From NCBI RefSeq assembly GCF_050003625.1, contig NC_134398.1:197539700-197603699 (forward strand): DNA of 64,000 bases, given 5' to 3'. This DNA comes from Haematobia irritans. Taxonomy: Eukaryota; Arthropoda; Insecta; Diptera; Muscidae. Of the stretch, positions 1 through 12,372 are shown one piece after another. The notes under the pieces were generated by a model. That model worked only from the letters and a program-made list of their open reading frames with translations, ran no database searches and was not told the origin of the DNA. Within the stretch, counting starts at the first letter, position 1. The number at the start of each line of letters is the position of its first letter. The position numbers were made by a program, and so were the translations under genes.

Positions 1-29
1 TTATATGTGTTGTATCCGATGAACCACTG

Positions 30-1862
30 CCAGTATTTTATAGAAATTTTCTATAGAAATAAAATTTTGACAAAATTTTCTATAGAAATAAAATTTTGAC
101 AATATTTTCTATAGAAATAAATTTTTTTACAAAATTTTCTATAGAAATGAAATTTCGACAAAATTTTCTATAGAAATAAAATTTTGACAAAATTTTCTAT
201 AGAAATAAAATTTTCACAAAATTTTCTATAGAAATAAAATTTTGACAAAATTTTCTATATAAATAAAAATTTTACAAAATTTTCTAAGAGATAATATTTT
301 GGAAAAATTTTCTATAGAAATAAAATTTTGACAAAATTTTCTATAGAAATAAAAATTTGACAAAATTCTCTACAGAAATAACATTATCGAAACATTTTCT
401 AAAGAAATAACATTTTGGAAAAATTTTCTATAAAAATAAAAATTTGATAAGATTTTCTGTAGGAATAATGTTTGTACAAAGTTTTCTATAGATATAAAAT
501 TTTGACAAAATTTTCTACAGAAATAATTTGTTTTACAAAATTTTCGATGTAGATAAAATTTCAACAAAATGTTCTATGTAAATAAAATTTTAGAAAAAAT
601 TTTCTCTAGAAATAAAATTTTGACAAAATTTTCTATAGAAATAAAATTTTTGGAAAAAAATTTAAAAGGAATATCATTTTGGAAAGTTTTCTGTAGAATT
701 AAACTTTGACAAAATTTTCTATAGAAATACAATTTTGGCAATATGTTATAAAGAAGTAACATTTTGGAAAATGTTTCTATAGAATAAAAATTTTCATAAG
801 ATTTTCTATAGGCATAAAGTTAGGAGAAAATTTTCTATAGAAATACAATTTTTGCAAAATTTTATATAGAAACTAAATTTTGGAAAAATTTTCTATAGAT
901 ATAAAATTTTGACAAAATTTTCTATAGAATAAAATTTTGGCAAAATTATTTATAGAAATAAAATTATGACAAAATTTTCTACAGAAATCAAATTTTTGTC
1001 AAAATTTTCAATAGAAATAACATTTTGGAAAGTTTTCTGTAAAATTAAACTTTGACAAAATTTTCTATAGAAATAAAATTTTGACAAAATTTTCTATAGA
1101 AATATAATTTTTTGAAAATTTTCAATAGAAATAACATTTTGGAAAATTTTCAATAGAAATAACATTTTGGAAAATTTCCTTTGGAATTAAATTTTGACAA
1201 AATTTTCTATAGAAATAAAAGTTTGGCAATATGTTCTAAAGAAATAATATTTTGAAAATTTTTCTATAGAAATAAAATTTTGGTAAGATTTTCTATAGAA
1301 ATAAAGTTTGGACAAAATTTTCTATAGAAATAAAATTCGGACAAAATTTTCTATAGAAATAAAATTTGTACAAAATTTTCTATAGAAATAAAATTTCGAC
1401 AAACTTTTCTATAGAAATAAAATTTGGATAAAATTTTCTATGTAAATAAAATTTGGATAAAATTTTCTACAGAAACAAAATGTTCTATAGAAATAAAATT
1501 TTGACAAAATTTTCTATGGAAATACAATTTTTGGAAACATTTCCAATAGAAATAACGTTTTGAAAAATTTTCTTTAGAATTAAATTTTGACAAAAATTTC
1601 TATAGAAATGAAATGTTGGCAATATTTTCTAACGAAATAACATTTTAGAAAAATTTTCTATAGAAATAAAATTTTGACAAAATTTTCTATAGAAATAAAA
1701 TTTTTGCAAAATTTTATATAGAAACTATATTTTGGCAAAATTTTCTATAGAAATAAAATTTGGACAAAATTTTCTATAGAAATAAAATTTGGACAAAATT
1801 TTCTACAGAAATAATTTTTTTTTACAAAATTTTCGATGTAGATAAAATTTTAACAAAATGTT
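30..1862. repeat. 29-bp minisatellite array, block 1a
   Basis: This block consists of degenerate head-to-tail copies of a 29-bp monomer whose core is the 12-bp palindrome TTTCTATAGAAA followed by TAAAATTTTGACAAAA. Monomers differ by substitutions and small indels, so the array is old compared with the 22.3-24.8 kb block. Frames open through it only because 29 x 3 = 87 gives a 29-residue peptide period rich in F, Y, K and N; I do not regard those as genes. The block is interrupted by a SINE and continues beyond it. Confidence 0.95.
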
Positions 1863-1875
1863 CTATGTAAATAAA

Positions 1876-2204
1876 CCGTGGTGCAATGGTTAGCATGCCC
1901 GCCTTGCATACACAAGGTCGTGGGTTCGATTGCTGCTTCGACCGAACACCAAAAAGTTTTTCAGCAGTGGATTATCCCACCTCAGTAATGCTAGTGACAT
2001 TTCGGAGGGTTTCAAAGCTTCTCTAAGTGAGTTCACCGCAATGTGGAACGCCGTTCGGACTCGGCTATTAAAAGGAGGTCCCATGTCATTGAGCTTAACA
2101 TGGAATCGGGCAGCACTCAGTGATAAGAGAGAAGTTCACCAAATGTGGTATCACAATGGACTGAATAGTCTAAGTGAATCTGATACATCGGGCTGCCACC
2201 TAAC
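1876..2204 (+). mobile_element. tRNA-derived SINE, copy 1
   Basis: A SINE of about 330 bp. The head resembles a tRNA, with a degenerate A box (TGGTTAGCATG) and a B box (GGTTCGATTGC) about 35 bp downstream, as in an internal RNA polymerase III promoter. The tRNA-unrelated body includes the conserved TCAGTGATAAGAGAGAAG block. The 3' end is CTGCCACCTAACC. The insertion is flanked by the 13-bp direct repeat CTATGTAAATAAA at 1863-1875 and 2205-2217, which marks a retrotransposition target duplication inside the 29-bp array. There is no coding capacity; mobilisation in trans by a LINE is inferred from family knowledge. Confidence 0.9.
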
Positions 2205-3440
2205 CTATGTAAATAAAATTTTTGAAAAGATTTTCTATAGAAATAAAATTTTGACAAAATTTTCTATAGAAATAAAGTTTTTGGAAAAATTTTTAAAAGG
2301 AATGACATTTTGGAAAGTTTTCTGTAGAATAAAACTATGACAAAATTTCAAATAGAAATAAAATTTTGACAATATGTTCTAAAGAAATAACATTTTAAAA
2401 AATGTTTCTATAGAAATAAAATTTTGATAAGATTTTCTATAGTAATAAAGTTTGGACAAAATTTTCTATAGAAATAAAATTTTGGCAAAATTTTCTATAG
2501 AAACAAAAATTTTGGCAAAATTTTCTATAGAAACAAAATTTTTGACAAAATTTCCTATAGAAATAAAAATTTGACAAATTTTCTATAGAAATAAAATTTT
2601 TACAAAACTTTCCATAGAATAAAATTTTGGCAAAATTATCTATAGAAATAAAATTTTGAAAAAATTTCTATAGAAATAAAATTTTTACAAAATTTTCTAT
2701 AGAAATACAAATTTGACAAAATTTTCTATAGAAATAAAATTTTTGGAAAAATTTTCAATAGAAATAAAATTTTTGGAAAAAATTTCAATACAAATAACAT
2801 TTTGGAAAGTTTTCTCTAGAATTATACTTTGACAAAATTTTCTAGAGTTTGGACAAAATTTTCTTTAGAAATAAAATTCGGACAAAATTTTCTATAGAAA
2901 TAAAATTTGGACAAAATTTTCTATAGAAATAAAATTTAGACAAAATTTTCTATATAAATAAAATTTGGACAAAATTTTCTATAGAAATAAAATTTGTACA
3001 AAATTTTCTATAGAAATAAAATTTTGACAAAATTTTCTACAGAAACAAAATGTTCTATAGAAATAAAATTTTGACAAAATTTTCTACTGTAATAAAATTT
3101 TGACAATATTTTCTATAGGAATAAAAATTTGACAAAACCTTCTATAGAAATAAATGTTGACAAAATTTTCGATAGAAATAAAATTATGGCAAAATTTTCT
3201 ATAGAAATAAAATTCTGACAATATTTTTTAAAGAAATAACATTTTGGAAAAATTTTTTATGGAAATAAATTTTTGACAAAATTTTCTATAGAAATAAAAT
3301 TTTGACAAAATTTTCTATAAGAATAAAAACTTTTTACAAAATTTTTTATGTAGATAACATTTTGACAAAATGTTATATTTAAATAAAATTTTTGACAAAA
3401 TTTTCTGTAGAAGATTTGTTTGTTTGGTAGAATTTTCTCC
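2205..3440. repeat. 29-bp minisatellite array, block 1b
   Basis: Continuation of the 29-bp array after the SINE. Near 3425-3500 it runs into TGGTAGAATTTTC, an ATTATTTATT-rich stretch, and then TTTTTGGCACGAGTGGCAACC. The last motif recurs at the same side of other blocks (17.46, 33.5 and 60.33 kb), so it is the boundary of a larger array-bearing element. Confidence 0.9.
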
Positions 3441-4464
3441 AAAATTTTAATTATTTATTATTTATTTTTATTATCGTTTTATTATTTATTATTTATTTTT
3501 GGCACGAGTGGCAACCGTGATTACAACCGGAATGACAAACCTATTATACTCACATCACCATTCAATGGTCGTGGGTACAAAAATGTTTGATGCAACTGCA
3601 TACTGTTGAAGTGTAAATCAAATTCGTTTTACTACTACAACTGTTTCATACTTCTATCCTTATCTATAAAACTCTTTTTGGGTTTCGTTCTGCATGTCCT
3701 ATAAGTATAACCTTTATTTTTCAAAGGATATCTTAGTTGTATGTCTTTTTACTCAGGTGTAGATATATATGCTTCTTTAACTCCTGCTATGTACTTGCTC
3801 TATGTCTCGCCTCATTTTTTTTTTTTTGTGTAAACAGCTAAAATATGTATGTTAAATTATGACTTCTTTTAGTTAGACTTACGTGAGCATAAACATTTAA
3901 GTGGCAGCATAAATTTACTTACTACTTCATGCGTGCACGAAGCTAGCACAGTATACCTTGAATAAGTGGGGCCACTACTAGTGCAACTGGAGGAGAACTA
4001 AGAAACGCCTTGGTGGGGTTACCATCAGCCGAGTATTGTGGTATTCTCATATGAAGTTGCAGCTAAAACTAAAAGATGCGTGAAGTGTTAAAAAATAAAC
4101 TTTTCACACATTTTAAGGATGTCTACGAATATAAGACACCGCAAGCCTCTTTGAAATCAACGATGCATGAAAAAAGAAACTTGCTGTGAAGCAATGAAAA
4201 TAATGAGGCAAAGGCCAAAAGAAAAATAAAAATAGAAACTGAAATAATTGTAGCTTTTTGAATAGGGTAAAGATAAGCTTAAAACTATCAGTCGTGTGGG
4301 TTATACAAGACAGCATTGACTCTAAGGAACTGACCCAATAAGTGCCATAAGTTTTTCAACCGGTGAATAGCTTGCATGGTTTTAAGATTTTGTGTTTACA
4401 CTTATGACAATTTGGGATCGACTCCAAGCCAAAATAGAGGAAAATATCACTAATTTCCATTCTA
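3441..4464. other. mostly unrecognised AT-rich DNA with a mini-me end relic
   Basis: The first part holds short ATTTATT-type runs and the GGCACGAGTGGCAACC boundary of the array element. At about 3520-3583 a degenerate terminal segment of a mini-me element is visible: a GGAATGACAAAC block, CACCATTCAATGG, then GTGGGTACAAAAA. From 3590 to 4464 I see no repeat, RNA gene or convincing coding frame. Confidence 0.6.
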
Positions 4465-4866
4465 GAAAATTTGAGGTTTGTGTAGTTAATATTACCCAGT
4501 AGATTATCCCCTCGCAGTAATACTGGTGATATTTCCGAGTGTTTCATAGCTTCTCAAAGTGGTTTCACCACAATGTGGAATGCGGTTCGGATTCGTACCC
4601 TTATCATTGAGCTTAACATAGAAAATTTGAGGTTTGTGTAGTTAATATTACCCAGTAGATTATCCCCTCGCAGTAATACTGGTGATACTTCCGAGTGTTT
4701 CATAGCTTCTCAATGTGGTTTCACTGCAATGTGGAACGCGGTTCGGACTCGTACCCTTAACATAGAGTAGAGTAGTCAATGATAAGAGAGCAGTTCACCA
4801 CAATGGACATAATAGTCTGAATGAGCGTGGAAATATTGGGGCTGGCACTATACCTAACCTAACCTA
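4465..4866 (+). mobile_element. SINE relic with 156-bp internal tandem duplication
   Basis: Body and tail of the same SINE family are present (a run resembling TTATCCCCTCGCAGTAATAC, the TGATAAGAGAG block, and a CCTAACCTAACCT tail), but the tRNA-like head is missing. A segment starting GAAAATTTGAGGTTTGTG at 4465 is repeated at 4621, a 156-bp tandem duplication including the SINE body. The copy is diverged and non-functional. Confidence 0.75.
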
Positions 4867-5174
4867 CCCAGCAACAAATTTGAAAGTTGTTCTAAAGATA
4901 CAACCTCAAAACCACTTCCAAAAATGTCCTCCCAAGGATGATCTTTATCTTAACTAAACAGGAAATTCTTTTATGTAAATTTTTTATAACTCGCTTTTTC
5001 ATATTTTAATGGGTAATTTAATTACCCATTATTACCCTGTGGTACAGGGTATAATAAGTTTGTGCATTTGTATGTAACGCAAAGAAGGAAAAGTCTGAGA
5101 CCCATCGTTTAGTATACGGATCGTCTTAGAATTAAATTCTGAGTCGATTTAGCGATGTACGTCTGTCTGTCTGC

Positions 5175-5206
<32 letters not shown>

Positions 5207-6985
5207 TCATATAGTTTTGTGCGTTTAAGTCCGATCGTCCTCAAATTTGGCACATGGTCGTTTTGGGGAACAAAGACGATCTATTGATTTTGGAGAAAAT
5301 CGGTTCAGATTTAGATATAGCTGTCATATATATTTATACCCGATCTGGTTATAATTGGCGTGTTTATCAAGCGCTGTTCTTCAAATTCTGTGCATCCGAA
5401 TATTTTATGAGTCTCGAGAAACTTGCAGAATATTATCCAAATCGGCTCAGATTTAGATATAGCTCCCATATATATCTTTCGTCCGATTTGGACTTATATG
5501 GCCTCAAAAGCCACAGTTTTGATCTGAATTTCTTCAAATTTTGCACAAGGAGTACGTTTAATAGTATCGGTAAATGTGCCAAATTTGGTTGAAATCGGTT
5601 CAGATTTAGATATAGCTTCCATATATATATTTCGCCCGATTTACACTCAAATGACCAGGGGGGCTAGAGTTATACTCCAATTTACGTGAAATTTTGCAGA
5701 GATAGCAGAATTATTATTCTAACTATGCATGTCAAATTTAGTCAAAATCAGTTCAGATTATATATAGCTCCCGTATATACGTACACCAGAGTTGGGGAAA
5801 TATGGTAGACTGTTTCATATTTTAGACCCATTTTCAATGCGATTTTCCTCCAATCGACTGGATAGTTCCCACAGATAATATATTTAATATGATATTTAAG
5901 TGTGTCAAGTTTGATCTAATTTGGTTAAGATTTAAATAAAGCCTCCATATATTCATTTTTCCCGTTTATACAAATATGTCCAAAATTCCCACACTTGACA
6001 CAAAATTCTGTGATGATTTCCCCATATCTTATGACCTAAACACTGTAATGCCAGAATTTCCACAGAACGGTTGAGTTTTAAATAAGGCTCCAAGTCACCT
6101 GACTTGACCAAATAATATATCATAACCCACACTTGACCACATATCTTGGCGAGATCTAACCAATATCCTTGTAAAATCGCCACTGATGAGTTGCAAAAAT
6201 TGTTAATATTACTAAAATTGTCCTATACCTCGAACACATATGTATCGCCTGATGAATCCTAAATGCTCTTTTGTACAATTGCATTAAAATTTCTCTCGCT
6301 TCATATTTCCCATATTTTCTTTACTAACATTGTGTTTCATCTCAGGGCGTTAGCCGATTCAAATTGTATTTCTAGAGTTTTTGCAAAAGTACAAAAAATT
6401 GTCTCCATTAAAAATATTTGTATCTGGAAATACAAACCTTTTTATGTTATAGCTCCCAGCAAGTTTGAAGTAGTTGAGATGGTAACTCAAATTTTGTCTA
6501 CATAGTGTTGAAGGGTATAATATAGTCGGCTCCGACCGACTTTAGACTTTACTTACTTGTTTTTTATTCAGATAAGTTAACAACAGTGTAAGAATTAATA
6601 AAATAGTACGAATTATTTAAACTTTGTAGAAAAAAATGTTAAATCCATTTGGAATTTAAAGTTTTGAAAAATTTTACTTCCAAACGTTTAAGACATCGCA
6701 TTAAAAATTATAAATATTTTTTATATTTTAGGCCAGCACGAGGTCATTATAATTCTAAAAGTTAATTATTTGGCGAAATATTACAATTTTTTTTATTTCA
6801 CATCCAAAACACTGAATTCGGATCATGCCTTAAGAAGTGATGCAAATTCAGTATAACAACTATTGAAATAGTGGGGGACCATGATATGAAAATCCTATGT
6901 TAACTTCATTGCTTCTGGGCTAATTTTGTACCACTAACGGATTCAAAAAGAACACTTTCACTACTTGCAAGAAAATTTTGAAGTT
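4867..6985 (+). mobile_element. CCCAGCAA-ended MITE (element X), interrupted by mini-me
   Basis: The left part (4867-5031) begins CCCAGCAACAAATTTG and matches other X copies at 12.37 and 13.68 kb, including TTTATAACTCGCTTTTTCAT. The right part (about 6561-6985) resumes the same sequence with GTAAGAATTAATAAAAT, TGAATTCGGATCA and AAAAAGAACACTTTCACT. The expected GCTTTTTTGCTGGG right end is degraded. Uninterrupted, X is about 630 bp with CCCAGCAAA ends and no coding capacity. Its superfamily is not resolved. Confidence 0.7.
5032..6560 (-). mobile_element. mini-me/DINE-1-like element, subfamily C
   Basis: The left end is the short hairpin ACCCTGTGGTACAGGGT followed by ATAATAAG. A (GTCY)n proto-microsatellite lies at 5160-5210. 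Degenerate ~153-bp monomers follow, with the recurring GATTTAGATATAGCTCCCAT block. The right end is GGGTATAATATAGTCGG, a GC-rich stem, then ACTTACTTGTTTTT. It sits inside element X between T-rich stretches. The mini-me/Helentron-like assignment comes from known dipteran elements with (TA)n and (GTCY)n regions. No protein is encoded. Confidence 0.75.
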
Positions 6986-7095
6986 TTCCCACAAACATTT
7001 CTTTTTAAGCACATCCCCGGATCCTCTATAATTTATTTCTTCTTGTCATGAAATTCTTTTGAAGAACTTAATTTTGTTACAATAAAAAAAAAAAC

Positions 7096-8717
7096 AACAA
7101 GTATATACGGCCGCAAGTTCGGCCAGGCCGTAGCTTATGTACCCTCCACCATGGATTGCGTAGAAACTTCTTCTAAACACTGCCAGCCACAATAGAATTA
7201 CTTAAGTTGCGGTAACACTTGTCGATGGCAAGGTATCTTAAAACCTCCTAACACCGTCTTCTAAATTGTATGTAAGCCCATACGTGGTATATATTAAGTC
7301 AAAAAAGATCGATTAAAGACGTATATAATTCAATTTGACAAAATATTCTATAGAAATCAAATTTTGACAAAATTTTCTATAGAAATAAAATTTTAACAAA
7401 ATTTTCTATAGAAATAAAATTTTAACAAAATTTTCCATAGAAATAAAATTTTGACAAAATTTTCTATAGAAATAAAATTTTGACAAAATTTTCTATAGAA
7501 ATAAAATTTTGACAAAATTTCCTATAGAAATAAAATTTTAACAAAATTTTCTATAGAAATAAAATGTTCACAAAATTTTCTATAGACCACGTTCCACAGT
7601 TGAACCGGATCGGATGAATTTTGCTCCTCCAAGAGGCTCCGGAGGTCAAATTTGGAGAACGGTTTATATGGGAGCTATATATAATTATGGACCGATATGG
7701 ACCAATTCTGGCACGGTTGTTAGAGACCATATACCAACATCATGTACCAAATTTCAACCGGATTGGATGAAATTTGCTTCTCTTAGAGACTCCGCAAGCC
7801 AAATCTGGGGATCGGTTTATATGGGGGCTATATATATTTATCAACCGATGTGGACCAATTTTTGGACGGTTGTTAGAGACCATATACCAACATCATGTAA
7901 CAAATTTCAAGTGGATCGGATGAAATTTGTTTCTCTTTGAGGCTCCGCAAGCCAAATCTGGGGATCGGTTTATATGGGGGCTATATATAAATAGGGACCG
8001 ATGTGGACTAATTTTAGCATTGTTTTTAGAGACCATATACCAACATCATGTACCATATTTCAGCCGGATCGGATGAAATTTGCTTCTCTTTGAGGCTCCG
8101 CAAGCCAAACCTGGTGATCGGTTTATATCGGGGCTATATATAATTATGGTCCGATGTGGACTAATTTTTGCATGGTTGTTAGAGACCATATACCAACATC
8201 ATGTACCATATTTCAGCCGGATCGGATGAAATTTGCTTCTCTTTGAGGCTCCGCAAGCCAAATCTGGTGATCGGTTTATATCGGGGCTATATATAATTAT
8301 GGTCCGATGTGGACCAATTTTTGCATGGTCATTGGAGACCATATACTAACACCATATACCAAATTTCATCCGGATCGGATGAAATTTGCTTCTCTTAGAG
8401 GCTCCGCAATCCAAATCGGGGGATCGGTTTATATGGGGGCTATATATAATTATGGACCGATGTGGCCCATTTGCAATACCGTCGGACCTACATCAATAAC
8501 AACTACTTGTGCCAAGTTTCAAGTCGATAGCTTGTTTCGTTCGGAAGTTAGCGTGATTTCAACAGACGGACGGACGGACGGACATGCTCAGATCGACTCA
8601 GAATTTCACCACAACCCAGAATATATATACTTTATGGGGTCTTAGAGCAATATTTCGATGTGTTACAAACGGAATGACAAAGTTAAGATACCCCCATCCT
8701 ATGGTGGAGGGTATAAA
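7096..8717 (+). mobile_element. mini-me/DINE-1-like element, subfamily A
   Basis: The left end reads CAAGTATATACGGCCGCAAG, then a TTCGGCC/GGCCGTA stem and GTACCCTCCACCATGG. It contains a 29-bp array (about 7330-7586), then roughly six ~153-bp monomers starting at TCGGTTTATATGGGGGCTAT (for example at 7811, 7963, 8117, 8270 and 8423). A (GGAC)n tract at 8565-8585 precedes the right end TATGGTGGAGGGTATAAAAA. Because 153 is 51 codons, frames stay open through the monomers, giving artefactual ORFs with a repeated SVYMGAIYNYGP peptide. Confidence 0.8.
7330..7586. repeat. 29-bp array inside a mini-me element
   Basis: About nine monomers with the TTTCTATAGAAA core, more regular than block 1. Arrays occupy a similar position in other subfamily-A copies (near 13.3 and 59.34 kb). 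The array was therefore probably present in the source element rather than inserted separately each time. Confidence 0.9.
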
Positions 8718-8814
8718 AATAGGACAATTTAAGTGATTTTTACAATTTTTCGACTAAGCAATGGCTATTTTACAAGGAAAATGTTGATGTCTAAATCTGC
8801 ACTGATTTTTCTGA

Positions 8815-10098
8815 TATTTCTACACACTGTACATAATTTCACGTATTTCGGATTACAACTTTGACCTCTGTGGTCACATGTGTGCATATTGGGCAAAAGA
8901 TATATATGGCAGCTATATCTACAATATTAATTCTACTCCATGTGCAAAATTTAAAGCAAACTAGAGCAATTCTCTGGTTTCTGGTACCATAACATATGAG
9001 TCCATATCGGGCGAAAGATATATATGGGAGCTATACCTAAATCAGAACCAATTTTAACAAAATTTGCCATACATACACTGAAAAAATATTGACCTAATAT
9101 GGAAGATTATGCAACTTAAATTTTAGGACTCGAAATTTACGCAATGTTAAGGACATTTTAATTAAAAGAAAGTTTAGAATCCTTGCTTCAAAAAAATTTT
9201 TTTCATTAAATTTATGACACATATATTGAAATTTTGCGTCCCTCTGTTGAAGTTATATATCTTTGAAGAAAGGCAAATGTTCCTTAAAAAAAAAAAAAAA
9301 AAAAAAAAACATTTTTAATTTAAAGAAATCGTCTTTAACTCAAATGACATATTGAATTTTTAAATTTAACATAAAAATGCTTCAAATATAGGCTAAGACT
9401 TATTTTAAGGATTTGCGTCTTAGGTTTAAAGTTTTTTTAGCATTAAGAAAACGGTTTTTTCTTTGAAGCACTTGGCATAATTTGGATTTTGAAACTGGAA
9501 TTTGTTTTTACATAAATACCTTTATTAATATATAGCAAACAGAGAATAAAAATTCGATGAATGAGATCTGTGTTCAATTTTAATTTTATCGATCCTAGAT
9601 TTAAAGCCAGGGAGGTCCCCAAAAATGTCTTTATTTTAAAGAAACCACATCGTTGGCTCGGAATCAATACCAAAATCCTTAAAGGAAGGTCAAAATCTTT
9701 GGATCCAAGTAAACTTTTTTTTGAGTGTAACTACCATATTATTTCTACTCCCTGTGCAAAAAAAGCAAATTAGGGCAAAACTGTGGCTTCTATTTCCATA
9801 TAAGTGCATATCGGGCGAAAGATATATATATAGAGACTATATCTGAATCTGTACCGATTTCTTCCAAAATCAATAGGTTCTATTCTGACCCAAAACACAG
9901 GCTTGTGACAAATTTGAATTCAATGACACTAAAACTGATACCTGGACTTTGATTACAAAAATGTGTTCCCAGACAGACGAATATGGCTAGATAGATACGT
10001 GGGCCGACCCTGAGCTTTATTGCCAAAGACACCATGTGTTTATCTCGTCCCCTTCTGGGTGTTGCACAATGTGGCGCAACGGTATAAAAATGTAGGTC
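8815..10098 (+). mobile_element. mini-me/DINE-1-like element, subfamily E, interrupted
   Basis: Degenerate monomers with GGGCGAAAGATATATATGGG and AGCTATATCTAAATC motifs. The right end is CTTCTGGGTGTTGCACAATG, then GGCGCAACGGTATAAAAATG, matching the terminus at 52.4 kb. The left end is not preserved. A TA-flanked MITE (9075-9728) splits it. No coding capacity. Confidence 0.65.
9075..9728 (+). mobile_element. ACACTG-family MITE
   Basis: A 654-bp element beginning ACACTGAAAAAATATTG and ending TTTTTTTTGAGTGT, with TA directly at each edge (overlapping TACACTG and AGTGTA). The right half contains CTCGGAATCAATACCAAAAT and TCTTTGGATCCAAG, conserved in the copies at 45.9 and 46.6-47.3 kb. TA flanks fit a Tc1/mariner-type MITE, but no transposase is present, so this is inference. 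A long A run lies near 9288-9309. Confidence 0.7.
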
Positions 10099-11055
10099 CT
10101 TTCCTTTAATTATGGCTTTTTACAACATTTTCCAAGACTTTAAATTTATGCATAAAGAAATATGAGCATGGAGTTCATAAACTATCCTCGTATATGGAAA
10201 TTGGAATACATCCTGCAAACGAAAAACAAAAACACAAAAACGCATTGAATGTGCTTGAATTTGAAGTCATAACAACCGAAGTCAACGAACAAAAACAAAC
10301 TCTATTTTTCCTATGATAGTTTTGACTGATAGAGTTGTTCCATATGTAGACAGGTTTCATAAAATTCTTTTGTCTGTATTATTTTCAAGTATATGTAGGT
10401 TTTGTTGCATTCAAACTAAAAGTTTTTGTCCTTTAGTGCAGCTAGGCATGTTTTTGTGCCTTGTGCTCTTTTAATTTGAATATACATTCCATTGTTGTTC
10501 AGAAAAGTGTGACTGTGCTTTTTTTTCGATCAAAGTGTTGATATACAAACTTCGAGCCTTGGCCTTACGCCTCCCTTTCCTTTTGTGTATAACATGTCAG
10601 CAATGCATGTGCATTTGAAAAAGTTCCATTACAATTCTAATGAAGTTATCAAAAATATTAAAAGATTTACAAATTTTAATTACTATAGAACACACAAAAT
10701 GAAGCCAGTAAGAAATGGATAAGGTCAGGCGAGGTCGACTCTGTTTTACATTTCGAAATTGAAGTTCTTTGTGGTTATGCCAGTGTACACCAGAATAACA
10801 GATTCATAAGGGAGCTAGTATGCGATATTCAAATGTGGTCAAATGAGCACCGATGATGATAAACCAAGGGGTGCCCGAAAGAACTCGCAACCGATGAGAA
10901 TAATAAAATTTCTTGCATTCTATCGATATCAATTTTATATCATTTAAAAATGTGTGACTATCGAAAACCATCTTCAAATAAAGCAGCTTTAGGACCATTT
11001 GGAGGTACAAATAGAATAAAATAAAACAATAAACATGTGGCAAATTTGGTTTACA
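10099..11055. other. unrecognised low-repeat DNA
   Basis: AT-rich sequence without recognisable repeat monomers, RNA genes or convincing coding potential. The short open frames here lack recognisable motifs. Confidence 0.5.
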
Positions 11056-11250
11056 TAGGGTCTCCCGACTTAACCTCTTGATGGGTGCCACCCTGATTGA
11101 GGTATCTTCTAAACATGCTTTCTGATTGAATCAACCGCTTCTTCAGGTGTCGAAACACTTTTTTTACGTACGGAAGTAAAAAGAAGTCATTTGGTACCAA
11201 GTCAAGACTGTACGGAGGATGACCCAACAAGTCCGATGTGTGAGAGCTTG
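11056..11250 (-). pseudogene. mariner transposase C-terminal fragment
   Basis: On the minus strand the translation contains HPPYSLDLVPNDFFLLPYVKK, the region around the third catalytic Asp of mariner (DD34D) transposases, whose consensus form is HPPYSPDLAP-D. Immediately downstream a frame slip is apparent and similarity fades. The N-terminal helix-turn-helix and first two catalytic Asp residues are absent, so it is a dead fragment. It abuts a mini-me element at 11.25 kb. Confidence 0.75.
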
Positions 11251-12372
11251 AGTGTAAATCGGGCAAAAGATATATATGGGGACAATATCTAAATTTGAAC
11301 AGATTTTAACTAAATTTGCTACAATTGTACTAACTATGAAAAATTTGAATGAAATCGGGAAAAAAACTCTGGCTTCTGGGACCATATAAGTCCAGATCGG
11401 AAGAAATATATACATATATGGGTGCTATATATAACTCTCAACCGATTTTAGCCAAATTTGTCATGAATGGCTATAATGTCAATTGTACTACCTGTGCGAA
11501 ATGTCACTTAAATCGGTGGTATACTTTGGCCTCTGTGGTCATATGAGTGTAAATTGGATGAAAAACATATATGTAAGATATATTTAAATCTGAACCGATT
11601 ACAACAAAATTTGGCACGTATTGCTCGAATATTAATTCTACTCCATGTTCAAAGTCTCACGTACATCGGAGTACAACTTTGGCCTTGTGGTCATATCAGT
11701 AAAAATCGGGCGAAAGATATACCAGGTATACCAGTATGAAGTTAGCGTCAGGATATAAATGTCTCGATAGGGAACATTTGTTGTGAACGAGCGCTAGTTT
11801 TGTTTTGTTTGTTTATTAATGTCATCGTGTTAAAAATGTCGAATTTTGTACCAGAAATTAATGATTTTCCGAAAGCATTCATATTTTGTTTCATTTGAAG
11901 AAAAGTGCTGCAGAGTCATATCGAATGCTTGTCGAGAAATATGGTGATCATTCTCCTCTATCAAAAGCAACATGAAAAATATGGTTTATACGGTTCAAAA
12001 AAATTGATTTTGATTTGAGAAATGAAGAACGTTGAAGTCTAGGAAAAATGTTTGAAAACGCCGATGGTTATGACACTTTGAGTCGAAAGCAAATGGCAGC
12101 AATTTTAAATATTGCACAAGAAACAATTTCTGACGGTTTAAATGCTATGGAAAAGATCCAAAAGTGTGGAAATTGGGTGTCACATGAAAAAACGTTAATT
12201 TCATAACGGTATATATGGTATATGCGACCTATATCTAAATTTAAATTCATTTGAACAAAATTTTTCACAATTGACGGCAATATCTTCTTGTTCAAAATTT
12301 GTAACAAATCGGGGTAAATCTCTGGGACTTTATATGTTCATATCGGACGAAAAATATATATGGGAGCTATAT
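11251..12372 (+). mobile_element. mini-me element (subfamily E/C), left portion
   Basis: Monomers with AAAGATATATATGGG, CTATATCTAAATTTGAAC and CTCTGTGGTCATATG. It is interrupted by a mariner relic (about 11735-12195) and then by element X inserted after CTATAT at 12372. The same mini-me sequence resumes at 15355 with ATCTAAATCTGAATCG, so the two parts were once contiguous. Confidence 0.7.
11836..12190 (+). pseudogene. mariner transposase N-terminal pseudogene
   Basis: Translating with frame slips shows the N-terminal region of a mariner transposase: FCFHLKKSAAESYRMLVEKYG near the start (first helix-turn-helix), SPLSKAT, a WFIRFKK-DFDLRNEER stretch, then SRKQMAAILNIAQETISDGL and IQKCGNWV (second helix-turn-helix). 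In-frame stops (for example after the SKAT segment) and frame shifts break it. The catalytic DDE/D domain is absent. It is inserted in a mini-me element. DNA binding is the family role; this copy cannot encode a functional protein. Confidence 0.8.

Noticed and set aside
1930..2340. 136-codon frame at a SINE
   Set aside because: The frame runs through the SINE body into the 29-bp array; the same frame is broken in other SINE copies.
5160..5210. Stand-alone (GTCY)n microsatellite
   Set aside because: It recurs at a fixed position in each mini-me element and is part of that element, so it is not listed separately.
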